In this document: positions 18,414 through 25,840 of the stretch, in pieces
Position numbering within the stretch: position 1 is the first letter of the stretch
How the letters are laid out: every line of letters begins with the position of its first letter
Assembly (NCBI RefSeq): GCF_014204935.1
Contig: NZ_JACHMJ010000001.1
Location: forward strand, 868,001 to 932,000
DNA: 64,000 nucleotides
Reading direction: 5' to 3'
DNA from: Conyzicola lurida
GTDB taxonomy: Bacteria > Actinomycetota > Actinomycetes > Actinomycetales > Microbacteriaceae
Notes under the pieces: generated by a model
Told to the model about the DNA's origin: nothing
What the model saw: the letters and a program-made list of their open reading frames with translations, nothing else
Databases searched by the model: none
Program-made: the position numbers and the translations under genes

Positions 18414-19346
18414 GTGAGCAAAAACGAGGGGCACAATCACGACCACGCGGCGGGGATAACCAACCGTGCGCGTCTCGTCGTGGCGATCGCGATCGTCGGT
18501 GTCTTCCTCGTGGTCGAGGTCGTCGGCGCGGTGCTGTCGGGTTCGCTCGCGCTGCTCGCCGATTCCGGCCACATGCTCTCCGATCTGCTCGGTCTCGTCG
18601 TCGCGCTCGTGGCGCTGTCGATCGCGGCGCGGCCCGCCACCGACCGTCAGACCTTCGGATACCAGCGCGCGGAGGTGTTCGGCGCCCTGCTGAACGGCGT
18701 GCTGCTGGCAGGGGTCGCGATCTTCGTCGCCGTCGAGGGCATCGGCCGCCTGTTCCGGCCCGAATCCGCCGAGGTCTTGAGCGCACCGATGCTCGTCATC
18801 GCTGTCGTCGGACTGGCCGCCAACGTCGCGTCCCTGCTGGTGCTGCGCGGGGGTGTGGAAAAGGGCGGTTCCATCGGTATGCGAGGTGCCTACCTCGAGG
18901 TGCTCGGCGACCTGTTCGGCTCGGTCGCGACGATCATCGCTGCCGTGGTCATCATCACGACCGGCCTGGTGCAGGCCGACGCGGTCGCGTCCCTCGTCAT
19001 CGCCGCCCTCATCGTGCCCCGCGCGTTCAGCCTGCTGCGGGACGTCTTCCACGTTCTCAGCGAGTCGGTGCCGACGCACATGAACATCGAGGAGATCCGC
19101 CAGCACCTGCTCGGCACCCCCGGCGTCGTCGACGTGCACGACGTGCACGTGTGGGCGATCACCTCGGGCGCCCCGGTCTTCTCCGCCCACATCGTCGTCT
19201 CGAAAGAACTGTTCGAGGCCGGCGGCGTCGGCGCCCTGCTCGACGAGCTGAGCGGGTGCCTCACCGGCCACTTCGATGTCGAGCACTCGACGTTCCAGAT
19301 CGAACCGACCGAGCACGCTGCCCACGAGGACCAACTGCACCGTTAG
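18414..19346 (+). CDS. Cation diffusion facilitator (CzcD/ZitB-like metal exporter)
   Basis: 310 aa. Short His-rich N-terminus (GHNHDHAAG), six membrane spans, then a cytoplasmic C-terminal metallochaperone-like domain (GVVDVHDVHVWAITSG). The transport site in span 2 is H53-x3-D57 (HMLSD). In span 5 the usual HxxxD is replaced by E162-x3-D166 (EVLGD), which may shift metal preference. It exports Zn2+ or another divalent ion by proton exchange. GTG 18414 follows TACGCT by 6 nt, a leaderless arrangement. The manganese importer operon begins 36 bp downstream, so the metal could be Mn, Zn or Co. Confidence 0.9.
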   Translation: MSKNEGHNHDHAAGITNRARLVVAIAIVGVFLVVEVVGAVLSGSLALLADSGHMLSDLLGLVVALVALSIAARPATDRQTFGYQRAEVFGALLNGVLLAGVAIFVAVEGIGRLFRPESAEVLSAPMLVIAVVGLAANVASLLVLRGGVEKGGSIGMRGAYLEVLGDLFGSVATIIAAVVIITTGLVQADAVASLVIAALIVPRAFSLLRDVFHVLSESVPTHMNIEEIRQHLLGTPGVVDVHDVHVWAITSGAPVFSAHIVVSKELFEAGGVGALLDELSGCLTGHFDVEHSTFQIEPTEHAAHEDQLHR

Positions 19347-19347
19347 A

Positions 19348-19391
19348 TTTCGGCAAGCCGAAACTTTTGCTAAAGTTTCGGCATGCCTAAA
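19348..19391 (+). promoter_or_regulatory. Leaderless mntH promoter with two palindromic MntR-type operators
   Basis: A perfect 16-nt palindrome TTTCGGCAAGCCGAAA (19348-19363) sits over the expected -35 area. A near copy TTTCGGCATGCCTAAA (19376-19391) contains the mntH start codon. Between them AAACTTT and AAAGTTT form a third pair of arms. TAAAGT (19371-19376) ends exactly 6 nt before ATG 19383, so transcription should start at or next to the ATG. Binding by the downstream MntR is inferred. Confidence 0.7.
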
Positions 19392-20630
19392 AGTCCCGTC
19401 CTCCAGTCACGGGGCGCTCCCGCGCGGTCTTCGCTCTTCTTCCTCCTCGGTCCGGCCTTCGTCGCCGCCATCGCCTACGTCGACCCGGGCAACGTCGCCG
19501 CCAACCTGACGGCGGGAGCACGCTACGGCTACCTGCTGCTCTGGGTACTGATCCTCGCCAACCTCATCGCGGTGCTGGTGCAGTACCAGTCGGCGAAGGT
19601 GGGCCTGGTCACCGGGCGCAGCCTCGCCGAACTGCTCGGCGAGAAGCTGAAGACCGGACCGCGCCGCTTCTACTGGGGCCAGGCCGAACTCGTCGCGGCG
19701 GCGACCGACATCGCCGAGGTCATCGGCGGCGCGATCGCCCTCAACCTGCTCTTCGGGGTGCCGCTGCTGCTCGGCGGCGTGATCGTCGGCATCGCGTCGA
19801 TGGTCCTGCTCGCCGTCCAGACGCGCAACGGCCAGCGCGCGTTCGAGGTGGTGATCGTCACACTACTCGCCGTCATCGTCGTCGGATTCGTCTCCGGCCT
19901 GTTCTTCAGCCACCCCGACCCCGCGCAGATGCTGGCCGGGATCGTTCCGCGGTTCGAAGGCACCGATTCGGTGCTGCTCGCCTCGAGCATGCTCGGCGCG
20001 ACCGTGATGCCGCACGTCATCTACCTGCACTCGGCGCTCGCCCGTGACCGGCACGGGGTGACCGCGGACGCGGGACGCATCCGCCGACTGTTGAAAGCCA
20101 CGAGATGGGATGTCGGCACTGCCCTGCTCATCGCCGGTGCTATCAACATCTCGATGCTGCTGCTCGCGGCATCCGCCCTTCGTGGGGTCGACGGCACTGA
20201 CTCCATCGAGGGCGCACACGCGGCCATCGTCGACGCCCTCGGGCCAGCCCTCGGCGTCGTGTTCGCGGTCGGCCTGCTCGCCTCCGGCCTCGCGTCGACC
20301 AGCGTCGGCACCTACGCGGGCGCGTCGATCATGGGCGGCCTGCTCAAGGTGAAGGTGCCGCTGCTACTGCGGCGGGTGATCACTCTCGTGCCGGCGCTCG
20401 TCGTGCTCGGTGTCGGGTTCGATCCCACCCGCGCGCTGGTGCTCAGCCAGGTGGTGCTGAGCTTCGGCATCCCGTTCGCGCTCGTGCCCCTCGTGCGCTT
20501 CGCCAGTTCGAAGACGCTGATGGGCGAATTCGCCAACGCGGCCTGGCTGCGCTGGGTGAGCTGGATCAGCACCGGCGCCATCATCGCCATCAACGTCGTT
20601 CTCATCGTGCTCGTGATCGGAGGCAACTGA
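19383..20630 (+). CDS. mntH: Nramp-family divalent metal (Mn2+) transporter
   Basis: 415 aa with about 11 membrane spans. Span 1 carries the metal-binding DPGN motif (AYVDPGNVAANL) and span 6 the MPHVIYLHSAL motif, both diagnostic of Nramp proteins. It imports Mn2+ (and possibly Fe2+) with protons. The last base of its TGA is the first base of the mntR ATG. The start codon lies inside a palindromic operator, so transcription is probably shut when MntR is metal-loaded. Confidence 0.95.
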   Translation: MPKSPVLQSRGAPARSSLFFLLGPAFVAAIAYVDPGNVAANLTAGARYGYLLLWVLILANLIAVLVQYQSAKVGLVTGRSLAELLGEKLKTGPRRFYWGQAELVAAATDIAEVIGGAIALNLLFGVPLLLGGVIVGIASMVLLAVQTRNGQRAFEVVIVTLLAVIVVGFVSGLFFSHPDPAQMLAGIVPRFEGTDSVLLASSMLGATVMPHVIYLHSALARDRHGVTADAGRIRRLLKATRWDVGTALLIAGAINISMLLLAASALRGVDGTDSIEGAHAAIVDALGPALGVVFAVGLLASGLASTSVGTYAGASIMGGLLKVKVPLLLRRVITLVPALVVLGVGFDPTRALVLSQVVLSFGIPFALVPLVRFASSKTLMGEFANAAWLRWVSWISTGAIIAINVVLIVLVIGGN

Positions 20631-21316
20631 TGCCCGCCACTCCCGCGACCTACCCGATGGCGTTCGAGGACTACGTCAAGGTCATCTACGCCCACACCGA
20701 GTGGCAGCCCGAGCCGATCACGAGTTCGGTGCTCGCCGGACGATTGGGTCTCGCCGCGTCATCCGTCACCGAAATGGTCAAGAAGCTCGGCGCCAACGGG
20801 CTCGTCGACCATGTTCGCTACGGCGCGATCACATTGACCCCGGATGGCGCGGCCCTCGCCCTGCGGATGCTGCGACGTCACCGGCTCATCGAGACCTGGC
20901 TCGTGCAGCACTACGGGTACGCCTGGGACGAGGTGCACGACGAGGCGGAGGTGCTCGAGCACGCGCTCAGCGACCGGCTGCTCGACAAGATCGACGACGA
21001 ACTCGGCCGGCCGACCCGCGACCCGCACGGCGACCCGATCCCGAGCAAAGCGGGCGTGATCAGCCAGCCGGCCGCACTGCTGCTGCGCGACGCCGTGGTG
21101 GGGGAGCGGGTCGTGGTCGTTCGGATCTCCGACCGCGACTCGTTGCTGCTGCGCCACCTGGAGGCCGAGTCGGTCGTGCTCGACCGGGCGCTCGAGGTGC
21201 GGTCGCGCGACCCGTTCGTCGTGCAGCTCGAGGTCCAGGACGGCGAACGCACGCTCGCGCCGGACGCCCTCGTCTCGATCTGGGTGAGCCGCGAGGAGCC
21301 CAGCCGCGTAAAGTAG
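20630..21316 (+). CDS. mntR: DtxR-family manganese-responsive repressor
   Basis: 228 aa: N-terminal winged helix (LAGRLGLAASSVTEMVKKL), dimerisation/metal domain, and a C-terminal FeoA/SH3-like domain. Metal ligands are readable: H84 and E88 in RRHRLIE, H103, E110 and H111 in VHDEAEVLEH. The position equal to Cys102 of DtxR is E107 and D14 matches Asp8 of B. subtilis MntR; both point to manganese rather than iron sensing. Cotranscribed with mntH through a 1-nt overlap, with a cggagg ribosome-binding site. Likely target: the palindromes upstream of mntH. Confidence 0.92.
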   Translation: MPATPATYPMAFEDYVKVIYAHTEWQPEPITSSVLAGRLGLAASSVTEMVKKLGANGLVDHVRYGAITLTPDGAALALRMLRRHRLIETWLVQHYGYAWDEVHDEAEVLEHALSDRLLDKIDDELGRPTRDPHGDPIPSKAGVISQPAALLLRDAVVGERVVVVRISDRDSLLLRHLEAESVVLDRALEVRSRDPFVVQLEVQDGERTLAPDALVSIWVSREEPSRVK

Positions 21317-21323
21317 CAGCGCT

Positions 21324-21884
21324 ATGACTACACACACTCCCAAGAACCAGCCCAACGACGATTCCCCCGCAGAGCGCATCGCGAAGGTCGTCGCCGAGCT
21401 GGGGGAGGACGAGGTGGTCGCGCGTGCGACAGCGCTCATCGCGGGCCTCAATGCCGGCGAGGAGTTCCTGCTCGCGGTCGGCGGGCGCCACGCGCAGGGC
21501 ATCCTCGACGGAGCCCCGCCGCTGTACTGGCCCGAGGTATGGGGTGCCCGCACGTTCCTCTACATCTGGAACGACTCGGCGATCCCCGCCGTGCTCGCGG
21601 GCCTCGGCAATCAGGCCTGGCGCGTGCGCGAAATGAGCGCCAAGGTCGTCGCACGCCGCGAACTCGCCTACCCGGCCGAGGTCGCCCTGCTCGCGACCGA
21701 CGAGGTCGCCCGTGTCCGTGCGCAGGCCGCCCGCGCGCTCGGCGAGATCGGCCGGACCGAAGACATCGACGTGCTGCGTTCGCTGTTGAAGGACCCCGAG
21801 ATCGAGGTCCGTCGCGAAGCCGGCGGAGCGCTCAAGAAGCTGCGCGCGAAGGCGCCGACGGTCGAACCCTCCACCGAGGACTAG
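21324..21884 (+). CDS. HEAT-repeat protein
   Basis: 186 aa, no signal peptide. After a flexible N-terminus, residues about 85-175 show helical HEAT/PBS-lyase-like repeats (AIPAVLAGLGNQAWRVREMS, VRAQAARALGEIGRTEDID, EVRREAGGALKKLRAK). Such repeats are protein-binding scaffolds; the partner is unknown. It follows mntR by 7 bp but has a TAAAGT hexamer 9 nt before its ATG, so it may have its own promoter. It is tail to tail with the DedA gene, 3 bp apart. Confidence 0.8.
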   Translation: MTTHTPKNQPNDDSPAERIAKVVAELGEDEVVARATALIAGLNAGEEFLLAVGGRHAQGILDGAPPLYWPEVWGARTFLYIWNDSAIPAVLAGLGNQAWRVREMSAKVVARRELAYPAEVALLATDEVARVRAQAARALGEIGRTEDIDVLRSLLKDPEIEVRREAGGALKKLRAKAPTVEPSTED

Positions 21885-21887
21885 TCG

Positions 21888-22619
21888 CTACTTCGGGTCG
21901 TTGCTCTTGTCCTGGTCGAACAGGGTCTGATCGAGGACCAGGCTGCCGGTGTCGGTGGTCGCGGCGGCCTCGCGGTTCTTCTTGGCTTTCCGCATCGACT
22001 GGATGTAGTGGTAGGCCGTGGGGAGAAGCGTCACGGCGACAGCGCCGAGAAGGATGATGTCGATGTAGTGCGTCACGAAGTCGCGCAGCGGCGGGATGAA
22101 CCCGACGATGTAGCCGACCATGGTGACGCCGATGCCCCAGGCGATCGCGCCGATCAGGTTGTACAGGCTGTACTTCTTGTAGTTCATGTGGCCGACGCCC
22201 GCGGCGATCGGAGCGAACGTTCGTACGATCGGTACGAAGCGGGCGATGATGACCGCGAGTCCGCCGAAGCGCTCGAAGAAGGCGTTGGTGCGCTTGACGT
22301 TCTCGACCGAGAACAGCCCGGACTCTTTACGCTCGAAGATGCGGGGGCCCGCCTTATGGCCGATGAAATATCCGACCTCACCGCCGACGAACGCCGCGAA
22401 TCCGATAGCGAGGGCCACCCACCAGATGTCGATGTCGATGACGCCGGTGGCGACGAAGACACCGGTGATCACGAGCAGGGTGTCGCCGGGGAGCAGGAAT
22501 CCGATCAGCAGGCCGGTCTCGGCGAAGACGATGAGGCAGACGCCGAGGAGGGCGAACGGTCCGAACCCGTTGATGAGGTTTTCCGGATCGAGCCAAGGGA
22601 TGAGAGCGGACGAAAACAC
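21888..22619 (-). CDS. DedA family membrane protein
   Basis: 243 aa from GTG 22619, chosen because GGAGA lies 8 nt upstream; a TTG two codons earlier is too near that site. The protein shows the DedA/SNARE-associated pattern: ETGLLIGFLLPGDTLLV, GGEVGYFIGHKAG, FFERFGGLAVIIARFVPIVR and the RTFAPIAAG segment, with re-entrant hairpins. DedA proteins are implicated in flippase activity for undecaprenyl-phosphate or phospholipids. This one has a longer charged C-terminus (about 45 residues). Confidence 0.92.
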   Translation of the reverse strand: MFSSALIPWLDPENLINGFGPFALLGVCLIVFAETGLLIGFLLPGDTLLVITGVFVATGVIDIDIWWVALAIGFAAFVGGEVGYFIGHKAGPRIFERKESGLFSVENVKRTNAFFERFGGLAVIIARFVPIVRTFAPIAAGVGHMNYKKYSLYNLIGAIAWGIGVTMVGYIVGFIPPLRDFVTHYIDIILLGAVAVTLLPTAYHYIQSMRKAKKNREAAATTDTGSLVLDQTLFDQDKSNDPK

Positions 22620-22799
22620 TGACAATTCTCCAGTCGTCGGTTGCCGTTGAGGTCAATCGGCGGCGGCCATGGTTATATCTGTTGTCAGGTTACTCGTTGT
22701 CGACACCCAGCTAGCTGCAAATCAGTCGGTTTCGCGAGACTTCATCCCAGCGACGTAGTACTGCGGGCCCTCCCCGGCAATGCAGGCCCGGTGACGGGG

Positions 22800-23474
22800 T
22801 CACAGGCTTCCGTGCGTCCAGTCGTCGATCCGGTGCTGGTTCGGCGAGAAGCCGTGGGCGACGCCCCAGAGCACGGCCTGTGTGCGGCTGGCCGCTCCGA
22901 TCTTCCGGTAGATGTTGCGGATGTGCGTCTTGACGGTGTTCGGGCTCGTGTAGGTGATCGACGCCACCTCGGCGTTGGTCTTGCCCTGGGTGATCAGCGC
23001 CAGAATCTCCGACTCGCGGTCGGTGAATCCCTCGTGGCGCCCCGGCCAGTCGAGTCCCGATACCGCTCCGGCGCGGCGCGGCACGTCGCTCACGACGAAC
23101 TCCCCGGCGTGGACGGCCTCGAGCGCCGTGACCAGATCGCGGGCGGGCAGCGTTTTGGACAGGTACCCGCTGATGCCGATCTTCGACGCCTCGGCCACGA
23201 GCTCGGGCTGGAAGTTCCAGGTGTAGACGACGACGTGGTCGGCCCGGCCGCTACGGACGAGCGCGCCGATCTCTTGGTGGTCGGTCTCGGGCTGGGCGAA
23301 GGAGTCATAGAGCGCGATGTCGACGTGCGCCTTCAGATCGGTGTTAACGTCGATCTCGGCGACCTCGATGCGGTCGGCGTAATGGTCGAACATGTGCGCG
23401 AGCCCCGCGAGCACCACGTCGTAGTCGTCAACCAGAGCGACACGGATCGGGCGTGCGTTCGGTGTCTGGCCCAT
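22800..23474 (-). CDS. Orphan LuxR/NarL-type response regulator
   Basis: 224 aa. An N-terminal receiver domain (VALVDDYDVVLAG acidic pocket, candidate phospho-Asp in IALYDSF, Lys in GYLSKTL) is followed by a C-terminal LuxR helix-turn-helix (FTDRESEILALITQGKTNAE, then NTVKTHIRNIYRKIGAASRT). No histidine kinase is adjacent. ATG 23474 follows TACCGT by 7 nt on the minus strand, a leaderless arrangement. A perfect palindrome lies about 40 bp upstream, between it and a divergent DUF7882 gene. It probably regulates itself and that neighbour. Confidence 0.88.
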   Translation of the reverse strand: MGQTPNARPIRVALVDDYDVVLAGLAHMFDHYADRIEVAEIDVNTDLKAHVDIALYDSFAQPETDHQEIGALVRSGRADHVVVYTWNFQPELVAEASKIGISGYLSKTLPARDLVTALEAVHAGEFVVSDVPRRAGAVSGLDWPGRHEGFTDRESEILALITQGKTNAEVASITYTSPNTVKTHIRNIYRKIGAASRTQAVLWGVAHGFSPNQHRIDDWTHGSL

Positions 23475-23497
23475 GCCGTCCACGGTACAGGGCAGAC

Positions 23498-23525
23498 GGG
23501 GGTGATTTCTCACCCCTAGGGGTGA
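23498..23525. promoter_or_regulatory. Palindromic operator candidate TCACCCCTAGGGGTGA
   Basis: Perfect 16-nt palindrome at 23510-23525, with a further GGGGGTGA half-site at 23498-23505. It sits upstream of the LuxR-type regulator's predicted -10 (TACCGT, minus strand, 23482-23487), at about its -35 region, and 100 bp upstream of the divergent DUF7882 gene. Binding by the regulator is an inference from position. Confidence 0.6.
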
Positions 23526-23624
23526 AGAACCGCCCGTCGGCAATTGTTTGAATGGTACGTCTGCCGCTCGAGGTGTCTCTGCTCCTCCGAGGCCGCGCGG
23601 TGACGGATTGGATCTATACCGCCG

Positions 23625-23948
23625 ATGGGCAAGCTTCTGTACGCCGGCGGGACGGCGAGTATCGAGATCGACGACAGGCCTCTCGCCCACATCCGTACGG
23701 TGATCCTGGCGAAGCTGCGGCGCAACGAGTCCCTCGCCTTCACGTGGGAATCGGGCTCCTACGGCCACCCGGGCAAGAGCACGATCTGGATCCACCCCGC
23801 GATGCCGCTGCAGTTCGACTTCTACGGCAGTCGCGAGGTCATGCTCAACCGGCGTTGGCTGGACGAGATGATGGCCTCGGCGAACAGCCACGCGGGACTA
23901 TACGTGAGTGCGGAACCGTCGTTCGACGTGACCGTCGAGGAAGCCTAG
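23625..23948 (+). CDS. DUF7882 family protein
   Basis: 107 aa. MGKLLYAGG, IEIDDRPLAHIRTVILAKLRR, ESLAFTW, STIWIHPAMPLQFDFYGSRE and LNRRWLDEMMASANSHAGL are the conserved blocks of a small protein widespread in Microbacteriaceae and sometimes mislabelled ATP-dependent DNA ligase. The function is unknown; no catalytic residues stand out. No ribosome-binding site precedes the ATG; an AT-rich tctatacc lies just upstream. It is divergent from the LuxR-type regulator and its stop overlaps that of the next minus-strand gene. Confidence 0.85.
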   Translation: MGKLLYAGGTASIEIDDRPLAHIRTVILAKLRRNESLAFTWESGSYGHPGKSTIWIHPAMPLQFDFYGSREVMLNRRWLDEMMASANSHAGLYVSAEPSFDVTVEEA

Positions 23949-24163
23949 CCGGCCGTATTCTCGCTGTAGAAGGCACGCTGGGTTGCCTCGTGCCACAGCA
24001 GCAGGTCCCAGACGCCCTCGGTTTCACCGATGCCCGCCACGATCGGGTCGATCAGGCGGTCGAGCGGACGTTCGTCGGGCTCGAGGTAGCGCACGAGCAC
24101 CTGCCCGGTTGTGTCCCACAGCGCAGGATCCTCGACCACCGCCAGATATACCTCGGTACTCAA
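23945..24163 (-). CDS. Small hypothetical acidic protein
   Basis: 72 aa from TTG 24163, supported by a GGGAG ribosome-binding site 8 nt upstream. The sequence (STEVYLAVVEDPALWDTTGQ, YLEPDERPLDRLIDPIVAGI, LLLWHEATQRAFYSENTAG) is acidic with two probable helices. I do not recognise it. Its stop overlaps that of the convergent DUF7882 gene by a few bases. The rare TTG start and small size make this a moderate call. Confidence 0.5.
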   Translation of the reverse strand: MSTEVYLAVVEDPALWDTTGQVLVRYLEPDERPLDRLIDPIVAGIGETEGVWDLLLWHEATQRAFYSENTAG

Positions 24164-24284
24164 CTGCCACGCTCCCTACTTCGGGGAACCCGGCACAGTG
24201 TCGACCGGGTTCCGTCACCTATAGGACGAGTGGCGGAGCTCATTCGTCACGAAATCGGTGACGGGTCGCAGTCGGAAAACGGAG

Positions 24285-24366
24285 TGCGGGAGAAGGGACT
24301 TGAACCCTCACGCCTTTCGGCACAGGTACCTAAAACCTGCGTGTATACCAATTTCACCACTCCCGC
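24285..24366 (-). tRNA. tRNA-Leu (anticodon UAG)
   Basis: 82 nt. The acceptor stem GCGGGAG pairs with CTCCCGC; D-loop, a long variable arm (TGCCGAAAGGCG), and T-arm GGGTTCAAGTCCC are all present. The anticodon stem is CAGGT/ACCTG with loop TTTAGGT, giving UAG, which reads CUA and other CUN leucine codons. The discriminator is A and CCA is not encoded. Confidence 0.95.
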
Positions 24367-24460
24367 GAGCGCTCATAAGTGTAATGGCTGACGGCGACGC
24401 TCCCCGATCGGGCTGACTGGCCATCGCCTGAAAAGGATGGACAACCGGCATCCCGAGTGC

Positions 24461-24475
24461 TTCACTCAAAGTGAA
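24461..24475. promoter_or_regulatory. Short palindrome upstream of the secreted repeat protein
   Basis: TTCACT-CAA-AGTGAA, 6-bp arms with a 3-nt spacer, about 45 bp upstream of the gene in an otherwise AT-richer stretch (gaaagcttttctctatcgaa). It could be an operator or part of the promoter. No protein can be assigned. Confidence 0.35.
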
Positions 24476-24518
24476 AGCTTTTCTCTATCGAACGTAAGTC
24501 GAGGGGAGGTCGACGACG

Positions 24519-25757
24519 ATGCATGCTTCACGAGCGCGCTCGCCCCTTGCCCTCCTGCTCCTCGCCGGAGTCGCCACGGCCCTCTGGTTCGTGCTGAGCC
24601 TCGTCTTCGCGAGTCCCTCCGCGTCCGCCGATTCGCCCGAGGACTCGCTCACCGGCGTTCTCGGTTCGACCTCGCAGACAGTGGCGGATGTCGCGGCTCC
24701 CGCTGTCGCTCCGGTTGCAGCCGTCGCGGCTCCCGTTGTGCAGGCGGTCGCGGCGCCGGTTGCCCCAGTGGTGGAACAAGTCGCGGCACCCGTTGCTCCC
24801 GTCGTCGCCCCGGTTGCGGCTCCCGTCGCGCCGGTTGTTGCCGTGGTCGCCGCCCCCGTCGCCCCGGTCGTGTCGGCTGTCGCCGCGCCCGCTGCACCGG
24901 TGGTCAGTGCCGCGGTCGTCCCGGTTGCCCCCGTCGTTTCCGTGGTCGCGCCGATTGCCCCGGTCGTGTCGGCTGTCGTGGCCCCGGTCGCGCCGGTGGT
25001 CGACGCGGTCGTGGCGCCGATCGCCCCGGTCGTCGCGCCCGTCGGAACGGTCGTGGCACCTCTCGTCCCCGTCGTCGACGCGGCCGTCGCACCGCTGACG
25101 CCGGTGGTCGACGCTGTCGTCACCCCGCTCGAGCCGGCCGTAGAGCCACTTGCTCCGATCGTCGACGCGGTTCTCCCCGTCGTCGAGCCTGTTCTCCCGG
25201 ACGTTGTCCCGGTTTTCCCTGTTCTCCCGGGAGTCGTTCCTGGTCTCCCGGGTATCGTGCCGATTCTCCCGGGCATCGACTCGGTTCTCCCGGGAGGTTT
25301 GCCGGCACTCCCCGGGATCGATGTCTCCGTCCCGTCCGTTTCCGCACCCTCTGGCCCCGAGTCGCCGACCACCGCTGCCGTCGCCACTACCCAGCTTGTC
25401 GCCGGAACCTCGGTCGCCGCGGCGGGTGGCGCGGCAGCGGCCTCCGGCGCGGGTTTCGGAGGCGACTACCTTCTAGCGAGCGCTGCCTCGCGGGTCGCGG
25501 TCGGTGTGCCCGCGGCATCCATCGGTCGTCTCGACCGGGCGCCCGCCACGGGCGAGCCGCTATCGGCACCGGTCGGTCCCGCTGCGCCCACCGGATCGTC
25601 GGGCGGCGCTGCCGGAGCACAGACGGGCGGCGTTTCGGCGGGCGTCGTCGTCGGCGCGTTCGTGCCGTCGGCTGCCGCGTTCTTTACCGCGGCCACGGAC
25701 TTCGACGACGACCTTCCGTCGTCCCCGACTTTCGAATCAGACGCGACTCCTGACTGA
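24519..25757 (+). CDS. Secreted protein of 11-residue Pro/Val/Ala repeats
   Basis: 412 aa, ATG 24519 with a strong GGGGAGG ribosome-binding site. A signal peptide (basic HASRAR, hydrophobic core, likely cleavage after SASA near residue 37) is followed by about 13 units of the form VAAPVAPVVxx at residues 58-200. Then come LP-rich repeats (VLPGVVPGLPGIVPILPGI, to about 268), then a Ser/Ala/Gly-rich tail ending acidic. There is no cysteine, LPxTG-like signal or C-terminal membrane span. The proline spacing suggests an extended rod. I do not recognise the family. It is followed at 83 bp by the chaplin-like gene, so the two may be coexpressed surface proteins. Confidence 0.75.
   Translation: MHASRARSPLALLLLAGVATALWFVLSLVFASPSASADSPEDSLTGVLGSTSQTVADVAAPAVAPVAAVAAPVVQAVAAPVAPVVEQVAAPVAPVVAPVAAPVAPVVAVVAAPVAPVVSAVAAPAAPVVSAAVVPVAPVVSVVAPIAPVVSAVVAPVAPVVDAVVAPIAPVVAPVGTVVAPLVPVVDAAVAPLTPVVDAVVTPLEPAVEPLAPIVDAVLPVVEPVLPDVVPVFPVLPGVVPGLPGIVPILPGIDSVLPGGLPALPGIDVSVPSVSAPSGPESPTTAAVATTQLVAGTSVAAAGGAAAASGAGFGGDYLLASAASRVAVGVPAASIGRLDRAPATGEPLSAPVGPAAPTGSSGGAAGAQTGGVSAGVVVGAFVPSAAAFFTAATDFDDDLPSSPTFESDATPD
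24690..25118 (+). repeat. 33-bp coding repeats (VAAPVAPVVxx)
   Basis: About 13 imperfect tandem 33-bp units coding the 11-residue motif. The middle units keep the residue pattern strictly while codons vary, so the pattern is held at protein level and is not a recent DNA duplication. Confidence 0.75.
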
Positions 25758-25840
25758 GTGAGGCCATCCCTGCGCGAGCAGGCACGGTCAACCGCTTCCG
25801 CCTGGAAGCACCCATTCACTCAACAAGGAGTACGACAACC

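Noticed and set aside
22620-22799. Small gene in the gap between the DedA and LuxR genes
   Set aside because: No frame with a ribosome-binding site and the codon bias of its neighbours. The only structure is a weak gggcc inverted repeat that may end the regulator transcript.
24437-25753. Arg/Gly/Cys-rich plus-strand frame overlapping the secreted repeat protein
   Set aside because: It is an out-of-frame reading of the repeat DNA. The composition is unlike any real domain and it has no ribosome-binding site.
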